The notes beneath the pieces were generated by a model. The model made no database searches, had not been told where the DNA came from, and saw only the letters and a list, made by a program, of their open reading frames with translations. Of a stretch of DNA of 64,000 nt, positions 7,187 to 15,782 are shown one piece after another. The stretch comes from Chthonomonas sp. (lineage in GTDB: Bacteria; Armatimonadota; Fimbriimonadia; Fimbriimonadales; Fimbriimonadaceae). Position 1 is the first letter of the stretch. Every line of letters begins with the position of its first letter. Made by a program: the position numbers and the translations under genes. The stretch lies in assembly GCA_016788115.1 (NCBI GenBank), contig JAEURR010000005.1:1-64000 (forward strand), read 5' to 3'.

Positions 7187-8296
7187 TTGTTCCCCCAGGC
7201 AGACCCGATTCCATTACCGGCTCCGGTGTGGTTGATGAAGCTGCTCAGCTTGCTGACTCTTGGGCTCCACTTTGCCGCAGTAATGCTGCTCATCGGCAGT
7301 CTCATGCTCGTCATCTGGCTGAATTTCCGGGGCCTTGCACGCAAGGACCGAAATCTACTGCTCGCTTCATTCACCCTGGCCAAGCGGCACCCGCTGATCA
7401 TGACGTATGTGATCAACCTCGGCGTACCGCCGCTCCTATTCCTCCAGGTCTTGTACGGACCGCAGATCTACTCCAGCAGCGTCCTCATCGGCGTTACGTG
7501 GATCTCTGTGATCTTCCTGTTGATGATTGCTTACTGGTTGCTCTACCGAGCGGCCGCGTGGATTGAGGCAGGCAAACGCGGATGGATCCCCGCGCTACTC
7601 TCGCTGATCGTCGTCATGATCATCGGCAAGATCTACTCGATGAACATGACACTCATGCTCCGGCCGGAAGTCTGGAACGAGATGTACCAGAACAGTCCTG
7701 AGGGGCTAAGCATGGTAAAGGGCGACCCGACGGTCATGAGCCGTTTCCTCTTTGTGTTCCTTGGAGGACCACTGATCGGTGGCCTTTGGGCCGCACTGCT
7801 CAGCAACATGGTCTATCTCGCCGAAGGCGTTCGCGATGTCCTGCGCAAAGCAGGCGGCATGCTCGCCCTGTTCGGCGCGCTCGGCATGCTCGGCGCAGGC
7901 TACCAAGTCATGTCCCAGCAACCGCAGCTCGTGCGGGACGGCATCGCGGGTGCACCGATGTACAACATCAGCTTGCTCGCTTGCGGCGCAACAATTCTAT
8001 TGGCGGGGGTTCTCGGACTCGTACAGGGGTTTGGCAAGGGCACGAACGTGCTCATCAGCACACTCGGACTCGTGGTTGGGTTCCTGTCGTGCGTGACGAG
8101 CGGAATCGTCCGCGATGGCATTCGCGACTTCGTCCTGAAGTCCAAGGGATTTGACGTTTACAACGTCCAGGTCTATCCCAACTGGAGCGTGCTCATCGTG
8201 TTTCTGCTCCTGTTCGTGATCATGCTCGGCATCGTGTACTGGCTGTTCCAAGTCATGCGATCGGCCACGCCACCCAAGGAGGAAATCGCTGCATGA
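7187..8296 (+). CDS. polytopic membrane subunit of a Rieske/cytochrome b complex, bd-like fold suspected
   Basis: 369 residues with about nine hydrophobic segments and a short C-terminal tail. The first helix, LLTLGLHFAAVMLLIGSLML, carries one buried His in the place where cytochrome bd subunit I has its first haem ligand, and the overall helix pattern resembles the CydA fold. I see no CXXCH motif and no other clear haem ligands. The start is TTG 7187-7189, ten bases after AGGAGG (7171-7176). Its stop overlaps the Rieske ATG as ATGA, so it is the first gene of a four-gene operon and probably a structural subunit of that complex. The family is not confidently recognised. Confidence 0.6.
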   Translation: MFPQADPIPLPAPVWLMKLLSLLTLGLHFAAVMLLIGSLMLVIWLNFRGLARKDRNLLLASFTLAKRHPLIMTYVINLGVPPLLFLQVLYGPQIYSSSVLIGVTWISVIFLLMIAYWLLYRAAAWIEAGKRGWIPALLSLIVVMIIGKIYSMNMTLMLRPEVWNEMYQNSPEGLSMVKGDPTVMSRFLFVFLGGPLIGGLWAALLSNMVYLAEGVRDVLRKAGGMLALFGALGMLGAGYQVMSQQPQLVRDGIAGAPMYNISLLACGATILLAGVLGLVQGFGKGTNVLISTLGLVVGFLSCVTSGIVRDGIRDFVLKSKGFDVYNVQVYPNWSVLIVFLLLFVIMLGIVYWLFQVMRSATPPKEEIAA

Positions 8297-8775
8297 GCGA
8301 AACACAAAGATCCCCCGAGCTGACGGATGTCGACGAGCAAATGTCCCGACGAGGGTTCGTCCGCTTGACGGCCATGGGAGTCACCGTCGCCTACCTAGGC
8401 GCGATGGGCTACCCCATCTACCGCTACCTCAACTCACCGGTTGAGAAGGCGGCTGCGATGGCGGCAGTGACCGAAGTCACCCTGGACAAAGCCAACGAAC
8501 TTGCTGTCGGAACCGCGCTGATGTTCAAGTTCGGCGTTCGACCGGTCATGCTCATCCACCACGCCGATAACTCATGGGTCGCGATCGACGCGGTTTGCAC
8601 CCATATGGGCTGCACCGTCAAGTTCGACCCTGCGAAGAACCAAATACGATGTGCATGTCACGGCGGCGTCTACGACTCGAAGACGGGCGAGAACATTGCG
8701 GGGCCACCGCCTCGACCGCTCGCGGTCTACAAAGTGGACGTCCAACCCACATTCGTAAAGGTGACGAGGGCCTAA
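8293..8775 (+). CDS. Rieske [2Fe-2S] protein of a cytochrome bc-type complex
   Basis: 160 residues. The two Rieske cluster motifs are intact: CTHMGC and CACHGG, with the GPPPRPL proline loop after them. A Tat-like N-terminus (MSRRGFVRLTAMGV) starts a membrane anchor helix, as in Rieske subunits of bc1/b6f complexes, so the cluster sits on the periplasmic side. The protein transfers the first electron from quinol oxidised at cytochrome b to a c-type haem. Its ATG overlaps the upstream stop (ATGA) and cytochrome b begins four bases after its stop. Confidence 0.92.
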   Translation: MSETQRSPELTDVDEQMSRRGFVRLTAMGVTVAYLGAMGYPIYRYLNSPVEKAAAMAAVTEVTLDKANELAVGTALMFKFGVRPVMLIHHADNSWVAIDAVCTHMGCTVKFDPAKNQIRCACHGGVYDSKTGENIAGPPPRPLAVYKVDVQPTFVKVTRA

Positions 8776-8779
8776 GCAC

Positions 8780-9850
8780 ATGACGAGACTTCAACAATAC
8801 TTTGTGGACCGTCTCGGCTTGACGGATACGCTCGAAGCCGCCAAGAAGAAGACCGTCCCCAATCACAAGCACAGCTTTTGGTACTACTGGGGAGGAATCT
8901 CCCTCTTCTGCTTCCTGATCCAGGCGATCACGGGCATCTTGCTGATGATCTACTACCGGCCCGGCCCACTCGCTTACGATTCAGTGAGGCAGATCACCTA
9001 CGAGATCCATTTCGGGTGGCTTATTCGATCCACCCACAACTGGTCCGCGTCCCTGTTCTTGGTCAGCGTCTTCATCCACATGTTCTCAGTCTTCTTCATG
9101 AAGGCCTACCGCGGACCTCGCGAACTTGGCTGGGTCACGGGGATGCTGTTGCTGCTGCTTGGACTGACGTTCGGCTTCAGCGGTTACCTGCTCCCCATGG
9201 ACGACTTGGCGTTCTTCGCCACGACCGTAGGGCTTCAGGTTCCGGCTGCGATTCCGGTCATCGGCCCGCCGATTGCGAACCTCCTTCGCGGCGGACTTGA
9301 GGTTACAGAGTTCACCGTGCAGCGGTTCTTCGCCCTGCATGCAGTGATCCTGCCGGTGCTGTATTTGCCGCTCCTCGGGCTTCACCTCTGGATGGTGCAA
9401 AAGCACGGGAACGCGATGCCAGAAAGCGAAGAAGCAAAGCCGGTCGAGCAACGACGTACGATGCCGTTCTTCCCGAACTTCCTTGCCAAGGATCTGGCGA
9501 TGTGGCTGATCACCCTCAATGTGATCGCTGTTCTCGCCGCGGTCTTCCCGTGGCAACTCGGCCCACCGGCCGATCCGCTTGCACCGGCCCCCGCAGGAAT
9601 CCACCCCGAGTGGTACTTCATGAGCCAGTTCCAAACGCTGAAGCTCATGGGCAGCATCTTCCCAGGCATGGCCGGTGAGGCAATCGGAATGACCCTCTTC
9701 ACCGTCGGCCTGATCCTATGGATGCTCATTCCGTTCTATGACAACGCCAAACCCAGCGGCAAGCGGGGACGCCTGGCAACTTACTTCGGCCTCCTGGTGG
9801 TGTTCATCCTGGTGACCACGACCGTTTGGGGCTATCTGGCGGTGGGCTAA
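8780..9850 (+). CDS. cytochrome b (b6/subunit IV fused) of a quinol-oxidising complex
   Basis: 356 residues combining the b6-like N-terminal half and the subunit-IV-like C-terminal half. The haem-ligand pairs are visible: His in STHNWSASLF with His in FIHMFSV (14 apart), and His in FFALHAVI with His in GLHLWMV (15 apart). The 15-residue spacing in the second pair is the b6-type arrangement. The quinol-oxidation motif PEWY is present (GIHPEWYFMSQF). The C-terminal half has three helices ending LLVVFILVTTTVWGYLAVG. It forms the core of the complex encoded by this operon. Confidence 0.93.
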   Translation: MTRLQQYFVDRLGLTDTLEAAKKKTVPNHKHSFWYYWGGISLFCFLIQAITGILLMIYYRPGPLAYDSVRQITYEIHFGWLIRSTHNWSASLFLVSVFIHMFSVFFMKAYRGPRELGWVTGMLLLLLGLTFGFSGYLLPMDDLAFFATTVGLQVPAAIPVIGPPIANLLRGGLEVTEFTVQRFFALHAVILPVLYLPLLGLHLWMVQKHGNAMPESEEAKPVEQRRTMPFFPNFLAKDLAMWLITLNVIAVLAAVFPWQLGPPADPLAPAPAGIHPEWYFMSQFQTLKLMGSIFPGMAGEAIGMTLFTVGLILWMLIPFYDNAKPSGKRGRLATYFGLLVVFILVTTTVWGYLAVG

Positions 9851-9859
9851 GGAGGCTCT

Positions 9860-11236
9860 ATGAACTATCCCGTCTGGCAAGTTCCTGCTATCGGTGGCCC
9901 ATGGGTCATCGGCATCATCTCGATCTTCCACGTCCTGATCGCCTGGTTCGCGGTTGGAGGCGGACTTTACCTGCCGCTTGCCGAGCGTAAGCTCTACGCC
10001 GAGGGACGCGAGGAATGGATTCCAGTACTCGTGCGGCACTCGAAGTTCTTCCTGGTACTCACCGGTGTCTTCGGCGCGGTCTCCGGCGTCGGGATCTGGT
10101 TCGCCATCGGCCTGGTCCAGCCTGAAGCAACGTCCACGCTCATTCACAACTTCGTGTTTGGATGGGCGATCGAGTGGGTGTTCTTCGTCATTGAGCTCGC
10201 TTCGGCAGCGGTGTACTACCTGACCTGGGGACGGATCTCCAAGGAACTGCACCTCAAGGTCGGCTACCTGTACGCCATCTCATCGTTCCTGACTCTCGTC
10301 ATCATCAACGGAATCCTTTCCTTCATGTTGACCCCGGGTCAGGCCTGGCTGAACGTGGCAGGCACCGGGACCGAAGCCGCCAAGTTCTGGCATGCGTTCT
10401 TTAACCCGACGTACTTCCCTTCGCTGATCATGCGCGCTCTGGCGTGTGCGTCTCTGGCCGGGATCTATGCGCTCATCACTTACTCGAGGGTCACCGATCC
10501 AGAGTTGGAACCGCACCGTGCACACATGGTGCGCTGGAGCGCCAAGTGGCTGATGCCCATGGTGCTAGGCCTCCCGGTTACGCTGGCTTGGTTCTTCTTT
10601 GCGATGAACCCCGAGAGCCGGGAAATTCTCAATCTGGGCATGTCCACGATCGGCAGCGGCATGTTCACCGTCGTCACTCGCGTTTCGATGCTGACCATCT
10701 TGACGACCTTGACGATCGCTGGAGTGGTGTACTTCTTCGCCTACAAGTACCCGCGGGATCTAACGCTCGGGCATGCGGTGTCGCTACTTGCGCTCGGCGC
10801 GGTTGCAACTGCTTCGACCGAGTACGCTCGCGAAACCATTCGCAAGCCGTTCGTCATCCAAAACCACATGTACTCAAACGGAGTGCGAGTGAAGGATGTT
10901 CCCAGCAAAAACCAGGAGGGTTACCTGGTGAAGTCAATCTGGTCAAAGAAAGACGCCACCAACATGGACCTCGGTCGGTCGATGTTCCTGGGTCAGTGCA
11001 CCGCCTGCCACACCGAATCCGGCTATCGGTCGATGAAGCGACTGCTTCAAGCACGCGACGAAAAGGCGATCATGCAACTCCTGATGATGCTGCATAAGCC
11101 CGAGAAGGACTCCATCTACGTAAAGTACATGCCGCCGCTGGTCGGCTCGGAAGAAGAGATCCGCAACTTGGCGATGTACCTGACGACGCTCTCCCAACCG
11201 AAGAAGACAACGCAAGGTGCCGTCGCGAAGCGATAG
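9860..11236 (+). CDS. cytochrome bd-like membrane subunit fused to a C-terminal haem c domain
   Basis: 458 residues, preceded by an AAGGAGG ribosome site. Residues 1-320 hold about eight to nine helices with a CydA-like pattern: His24 in FHVLIAWFAVGGG (b595-ligand position), Glu105 and Glu112 in WAIEWVFFVIEL, and the INGILSFMLTPG segment matching the NGWMQNPVG region of CydA. The His expected for the b558 ligand appears replaced near FFNPTYFP (residues 181-187), and no quinol-binding Q-loop is evident. Residues 365-445 form a monohaem cytochrome c domain with CTACH (380-384) and a likely Met ligand in KYMPPLVG (Met424). Bd-superfamily members with haem c domains are known. Here it replaces the usual cytochrome c subunit of a bc-type complex. 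Alignment was by eye. Confidence 0.75.
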   Translation: MNYPVWQVPAIGGPWVIGIISIFHVLIAWFAVGGGLYLPLAERKLYAEGREEWIPVLVRHSKFFLVLTGVFGAVSGVGIWFAIGLVQPEATSTLIHNFVFGWAIEWVFFVIELASAAVYYLTWGRISKELHLKVGYLYAISSFLTLVIINGILSFMLTPGQAWLNVAGTGTEAAKFWHAFFNPTYFPSLIMRALACASLAGIYALITYSRVTDPELEPHRAHMVRWSAKWLMPMVLGLPVTLAWFFFAMNPESREILNLGMSTIGSGMFTVVTRVSMLTILTTLTIAGVVYFFAYKYPRDLTLGHAVSLLALGAVATASTEYARETIRKPFVIQNHMYSNGVRVKDVPSKNQEGYLVKSIWSKKDATNMDLGRSMFLGQCTACHTESGYRSMKRLLQARDEKAIMQLLMMLHKPEKDSIYVKYMPPLVGSEEEIRNLAMYLTTLSQPKKTTQGAVAKR

Positions 11237-11542
11237 CACCTGTTGGCCGTGGGGTTCACGTGTTCCGGGAGGAGACCTCCTCTCGGAACACGGTCCTTGT
11301 TGGCGCAGTGAGACAACACCGAACGATGTCCGGGTTGCGCCGAGTGCGGGACCGTGGCCGCCGTCCGGATAATCGGTGTGCAACTCGATGCCATCAGCCT
11401 CCGCTCGCGAGGCGGAGGCGTGCGTCGCCACCTTCGTCGATCGCAGGCAGCCCATCAGCCCCCGCGCACGGGGCGGAGGCCCGGCCAAGCCGGGCCGAGG
11501 GCGTGGCATCGGGCCGGGCGCGGGGGAAAACCAGCGTTGAAC
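11237..11542. other. 306-base GC-rich structured spacer
   Basis: No gene seen. Besides the stem-loop at 11260-11291 it holds three more GC-rich hairpins: GCCTCCGC/GCGGAGGC at 11397-11419, GCCCC/GGGGC near 11458-11474, and GGCCCGGC-CAA-GCCGGGCC at 11478-11496. Two of these follow the same CCATCAGCC lead-in, as if an element had been duplicated. The spacer separates convergent transcription units. Confidence 0.45.
11260..11291 (+). terminator. long stem-loop after the Rieske/cytochrome b operon
   Basis: A 15-base stem, GTGTTCCGGGAGGAG (11260-11274) with CTCCTCTCGGAACAC (11277-11291), one G-U pair and a two-base loop. It begins 23 bases after the stop of the last operon gene. There is no U-tract, so it may protect the 3' end of the mRNA or act with a factor rather than terminate alone. 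Confidence 0.55.
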
Positions 11543-12130
11543 TTACGGCTTCGTCGCCTGGAAGTGCATGGCGTCGCGCGCCCAGAACGCGCCAGCGGCC
11601 GTCCACCCTTCCTTGGCAAAGCACTCCATCACTTCTATGGGCATGACCGCGCTCTTGGGCCAGTGCACCTGATTCCCGTTCCGACCGGCGTCCAAGTCAA
11701 TGGCGATGGCCCAGGAGTGCATCGACCATGCGTTCGCGCCGCGCATCTTGCGCGGGTTGTACAGCCCCCCGTAGGTCAGGATCCCGGCGGCTCGTCGCGA
11801 TGCTTCGTCCGGGAACACTTCCGCCAGCCGCTGAAAAACGGCCAGCAACGAGTCCGCACACTTCTCATGCGGCCGAAGCACCTTCACCGCCGAGTTTTCA
11901 TAGTAGATCGTGAACGGAAGTGTGATGAGCTTCGTTGGCGGCGTGTAGCCGTCCTTGACCCCGTGCTTGCCGTAGTAGGACTCCACCCTAGCCTGGCTTG
12001 GAAACGGGCTGTTCGCTGGCATCATGTCCAGCAAATGCCTCCGGCACGCCTTTTCACTCTGCGGCCCCCAGAACCCATCTGGGGTCGTGCCGATTCGCCG
12101 TTGAAGCTCGATGATCTGTTGCTTGTTCAT
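11543..12130 (-). CDS. M15-family peptidase with N-terminal peptidoglycan-binding region (endolysin-like)
   Basis: 195 residues. Residues 1-40 resemble a short peptidoglycan-binding module (MNKQQIIELQRRIGTTPDGFWGP). The catalytic domain follows the VanY/L-Ala-D-Glu peptidase pattern: the first zinc ligands in WSMHSWAIAIDLD (His and Asp) and the last His in ARDAMHFQ. Such enzymes cut peptide cross-links in peptidoglycan and occur in phages and as housekeeping hydrolases. No signal peptide is visible, as in phage endolysins, but no other phage gene is present nearby. An AGGAGG-like site precedes the ATG. Confidence 0.8.
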   Translation of the reverse strand: MNKQQIIELQRRIGTTPDGFWGPQSEKACRRHLLDMMPANSPFPSQARVESYYGKHGVKDGYTPPTKLITLPFTIYYENSAVKVLRPHEKCADSLLAVFQRLAEVFPDEASRRAAGILTYGGLYNPRKMRGANAWSMHSWAIAIDLDAGRNGNQVHWPKSAVMPIEVMECFAKEGWTAAGAFWARDAMHFQATKP

Positions 12131-12179
12131 GGACCTCCTCGTGGGTGCACACCGACACCCAAGACACGGAAATGAAAAA

Positions 12180-13244
12180 CTACTTCGGCCTCAGCTTCGA
12201 CCCCAGTTCCTCCAGCATCCGGCGAACGCGTGACTGGGCGACGCCGAGCGGAGTCTCGTCGACTTGCGCATCTGCTGATCCACCAGGGGACGCCTTCTTG
12301 AGGGTCGGTTTGGATGGCGGAGTCACGCTGTTTGTCCTCAGCGAGTTCTCATCAAGCTTGGCCTCCTGGCGCGCGGGCGCGGCCTGAGTTTCCTGCATCC
12401 TCGCGGCCGCAAGCGCCAGTCGCAGGTTCTCGTTGAATAGCCATGTCGTCAGAACTGTGATGGACAGAACGTAGACGGTCGTCCCAACCCATCCAAGCAC
12501 GCTCTCAAAACGTCGAACGAAGCCAGATCGACTTCTTGTTACAAGAGGGTGACGCCCCGGCTGCAACGCTTTCTTAGCCCCACGTCCCCGCCACCCTCGC
12601 CGTAGCGCCAAGCCAAGAATCCACAATCCTCGACCGAGTGCCGGCAACAGGAGCAACAGACTTAGGATCCAAGTCGCCACCGAGCGAGAGTCGCTGAGAC
12701 TCCAAACTGGCACGTTCGCGGTGATCAACATGACGAAAGGAAGAAGAAGCGCGGCCATGAAACTCAAAGTAGCGCTGAGATTCATCAGCCTGTCCTTTGC
12801 GCGGAAGACCCAAGACCGCACCCATTCGGCCAACAACCACACCACGATTGCTGCCCCTAGACCCTTAGCGAAGAAGGTTCCTAAGTCGGTGCCGGGCATG
12901 AGCAGCGTCACGATGAACCCAAAGACTAAGATCGTCAGGATCACCTGGAACCAATAGCCGAAGAGCCGATAGAACGGTCGTCGCGGAACCGTGGCCTCCA
13001 CGAGAATCCACAGAAACCGCGCCATCCACGCTCCCCACTTCCCGATTGGAGACATTGCGCCCTTGCCGCGAACCGCACCGTCCAGCATCTGCGATACGAC
13101 CTCAACCGCACGAGGTGCGAGCTCCCACAGCTCATCACGCTTCAACGGTGCGCCGATGAGGGGTGATGCTTCGCCCGTCCCATCCTTGCGTGCTCTTACC
13201 AGGTTTTGCTGAGCCGTTTGATCAATACAGTCGGACAGTCTCAC
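12180..13244 (-). CDS. membrane protein coupled to the patatin-like protein
   Basis: 354 residues from GTG 13242-13244, which overlaps the patatin stop as GTGA and has GGAG nine bases upstream. The frame is open further upstream, but that sequence is antisense-like and unneeded. Hydrophobic helices occur at about residues 95-140, 150-180 and 195-225, with another near 265-285, followed by a polar Ala/Gln/Lys tail. I do not recognise a family. Related patatin-like proteins with a DUF3376-type layout can carry C-terminal hydrophobic regions on the same chain, so this may be the split-off membrane half of such a protein. Its partner would then be the upstream gene. Confidence 0.6.
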   Translation of the reverse strand: MRLSDCIDQTAQQNLVRARKDGTGEASPLIGAPLKRDELWELAPRAVEVVSQMLDGAVRGKGAMSPIGKWGAWMARFLWILVEATVPRRPFYRLFGYWFQVILTILVFGFIVTLLMPGTDLGTFFAKGLGAAIVVWLLAEWVRSWVFRAKDRLMNLSATLSFMAALLLPFVMLITANVPVWSLSDSRSVATWILSLLLLLPALGRGLWILGLALRRGWRGRGAKKALQPGRHPLVTRSRSGFVRRFESVLGWVGTTVYVLSITVLTTWLFNENLRLALAAARMQETQAAPARQEAKLDENSLRTNSVTPPSKPTLKKASPGGSADAQVDETPLGVAQSRVRRMLEELGSKLRPK

Positions 13245-15766
13245 TCGCTCACACTCCGCTCCGGCATCACCAAAGCCGCAATCGCCCCGATTTTCACCCA
13301 CGCTTCGGAGAGTTTGTCTCTCCTTGGACTATTCGGATCGACACGCGGAACGGTACTCAGAGTCTCGGCAATGATCGCTTGCTGAGCGATGCTCAACAAG
13401 TCCCTATAGTTTCCCGGTGAGTACGTCTTGAGAATGATCTCTGCCGCATCCAAGCGGCCCCACATGATGTCGACGATGCGACCCTCTCGGGTAAGGAATC
13501 CCGAGAAGTGCCCGAGCCCGATGCCAGCGAGTTTCTTCGCGGGATCGTCCATCTCGCCCGTGATTGACGTCGCGTCCGTCGGGCTGATTCGCACCAAGTC
13601 CAGCGCGTAGCTGTCTGCCAGCCCCGCGCTGTACAAAACCGGAAACGTAATGGCGTCCTCGCGGACAAACTGCTCGATCTCGCCATTCAGCCCATTGTCC
13701 CTTGCCCACTGATCGATGGACTCTCGCTGCCCGTTCAGATCTAACAAACGGACAGTCGCGCTCACCAGATTCTTCATCGCTTCGGCGCGATGGTCGGGCG
13801 CGAGCAAATCCGTCGCCCGCTGAAGACCCTGCGCCTGCGCGTCAGAAGTCTCCCCATAAGCCGCGCGCATTTGGACGCGGCACACTTCCCAGATCTTGAT
13901 GTTGAGAGCGCGCAGGTTGTCAACAATAACCTGCTCGTTATCATCGAGAACAACGGGTGGCTGATTCATTCGGTCTGCCTCGAGCGCGGCGATGACCCGC
14001 GAGAAACGCAGTTTCGACGAACCAAGGCGTGGGAGCTGTAGCTCCTTCGTTTTCGGAGGCGTGTCCGCGCTATTGCCCGAGTCGCTCTGCCCCGACTGAG
14101 AATCGTAGACTATCGAATTTAGCTGGACGAAGGCGGAGACCTGCTTCTCAGCCAAACCCTTCGCTCGAGCGACGTCCAACATTGAGCCCTCCAACTTTCC
14201 TCTGAAGTACTCCGCACGCCGCATTACATAGGAGTAATCGAGATCATTAACCGCTTGCTCTCGTCGCGATTGCGACTTGAAGATGCTTTGGTCCGGAGCG
14301 TCACTCCCTTCGCTGGCGGGGTCCAGACCGTTGTAGTACAGCTTGAGCCCAGCCAGCACGAACAGGCGCAGACCGGGTGCAAGCGAAACATCGGACCCCA
14401 ACCCCAGAATCTCAGCGAGTACAGAAGACAGTTGATCGGCGACGCTCTCCACATGGAGCCCCCACGGAACTTCAACCTTCATCGAGCTCACGGCCTCTCG
14501 GCTGCGCTTGACCCTCGCAGCGAAGTCCGAAAGTTGCCGCATTTCGCGTACCCGCTCGGAAATGTTCTGGGTATGCGCCAAGCCCCGAGCTGCAAGCGCG
14601 TGCTCGAACACGTTGGGAGCTTCGCCGCGTACTTTCCCTTTCTTGGCCACTGCCGAGTTCATTTCGGGATGCGGCTCCAGATAAAAAACCACCCGCCGGA
14701 CGGCCGTATCGGCTCGACGAAGTTTCAGACTCTGAAAGGCGTTACCGAATGGCTTATTGTCGAGATAGCCGCCATCGCCAAACGGTCGCAGCTCAAAGTC
14801 AGCTCTTGCCTGAGCGATTGCGGCCGCGTCCGATGTCTGCTCCAAGAACTGCACCCCTCGCCAGTAGTCCCCAAAGAAAGTTGCCCACTTGCGAGGTTGA
14901 TAGCGATGAAGCTCGCCGTTGGACTGAAGTACTTCCTTGGCGTCCTCCAGCCGCATCGGCTCGAATGCCGGCACAATGGAGCTGGTGCATCGTCCGACGA
15001 ACGCCAGGAACGGGTTATTCTCGGGCACGAAATCACGGGTGGCTTCCGCCGCGCAATGACGGAAATGGAAAACCGCCCGATGTTCCAGTTCCAGCTGCTG
15101 GTAGATCTTCGCCATCGCCCCGATTGCATGATCTGGCTCATTCAGTCCAAGGTAAACGGGCGTAATGCGGCCCACGATATCGGTGGCGGTCATGTGGACG
15201 TCGAGTTCCCCCACAAGTTCCGTCGTGCTACTCAACGCGCCGTCGAGCAGAGGAGTCCGGTCCATTTCGTCAAGCGCACTCACTAGCTTGGTGTACATGC
15301 GCCGACTGTTCAGCAGCGATTTCGGAGCGCGCCGAGTCAGCCAGCCCAAACCTCGGTACGACTCCTTGTCGTCAAGCAGGACCCCGATATCACCCTCGTT
15401 GATCCACATATCGCGCAACGGACCGAAGCTCTTTTTCTCGCCGATCGCCTTGCCGAGAAACATCGCGTTGATCCCGCCTGCGCTGGTACCAGAAAGGATG
15501 TCGACGATGAATTTGTGCCGAAGCCCCGATCGCTGCTCAAGCCGATCGGCAAGCTCGCGATAAACTGCGGGCGTCCCAACCGGCTTCCCTTTGTGTCCCG
15601 GCTCTCCAGGCTTTGTCTCCAAGCACCGGTTACCGTCCTCGTCCTCAGCCGTGCTGAGAACAAGGTTGAGAAACTCCTGGGCGACCCCATTCATGTAGAT
15701 GGCGAGCGAAATGCCGCCGTACATGACCATGCCAATTCGATTCTCTAGGGTTGGGACTTTATTCAT
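13241..15766 (-). CDS. patatin-like phospholipase, large (DUF3376-type)
   Basis: 841 residues. The N-terminal patatin domain shows the Gly-rich oxyanion region (MVMYGGISLAIYMNG), the nucleophile elbow GTSAGG with Ser in GXSXG, and the catalytic Asp in DGGYLDNKP, so the Ser-Asp dyad is complete. A long C-terminal region of mixed helices follows and has no motif I recognise. Patatins hydrolyse acyl chains from membrane lipids. Very large patatin-like proteins are known in several bacterial phyla, with unknown physiological roles. The gene lies 16 bases after a small exported-protein gene and overlaps the following membrane-protein gene, so the three probably form an operon. Confidence 0.82.
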   Translation of the reverse strand: MNKVPTLENRIGMVMYGGISLAIYMNGVAQEFLNLVLSTAEDEDGNRCLETKPGEPGHKGKPVGTPAVYRELADRLEQRSGLRHKFIVDILSGTSAGGINAMFLGKAIGEKKSFGPLRDMWINEGDIGVLLDDKESYRGLGWLTRRAPKSLLNSRRMYTKLVSALDEMDRTPLLDGALSSTTELVGELDVHMTATDIVGRITPVYLGLNEPDHAIGAMAKIYQQLELEHRAVFHFRHCAAEATRDFVPENNPFLAFVGRCTSSIVPAFEPMRLEDAKEVLQSNGELHRYQPRKWATFFGDYWRGVQFLEQTSDAAAIAQARADFELRPFGDGGYLDNKPFGNAFQSLKLRRADTAVRRVVFYLEPHPEMNSAVAKKGKVRGEAPNVFEHALAARGLAHTQNISERVREMRQLSDFAARVKRSREAVSSMKVEVPWGLHVESVADQLSSVLAEILGLGSDVSLAPGLRLFVLAGLKLYYNGLDPASEGSDAPDQSIFKSQSRREQAVNDLDYSYVMRRAEYFRGKLEGSMLDVARAKGLAEKQVSAFVQLNSIVYDSQSGQSDSGNSADTPPKTKELQLPRLGSSKLRFSRVIAALEADRMNQPPVVLDDNEQVIVDNLRALNIKIWEVCRVQMRAAYGETSDAQAQGLQRATDLLAPDHRAEAMKNLVSATVRLLDLNGQRESIDQWARDNGLNGEIEQFVREDAITFPVLYSAGLADSYALDLVRISPTDATSITGEMDDPAKKLAGIGLGHFSGFLTREGRIVDIMWGRLDAAEIILKTYSPGNYRDLLSIAQQAIIAETLSTVPRVDPNSPRRDKLSEAWVKIGAIAALVMPERSVSE

Positions 15767-15782
15767 GGGTGCAGCTACCGCC

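Noticed and set aside
11543-12130. Prophage remnant around the endolysin-like peptidase
   Set aside because: No capsid, tail, holin or integrase gene and no attachment-site repeats are seen beside it.
14255-15286. 343-codon plus-strand open frame
   Set aside because: Antisense to the patatin-like gene; no recognisable protein features.
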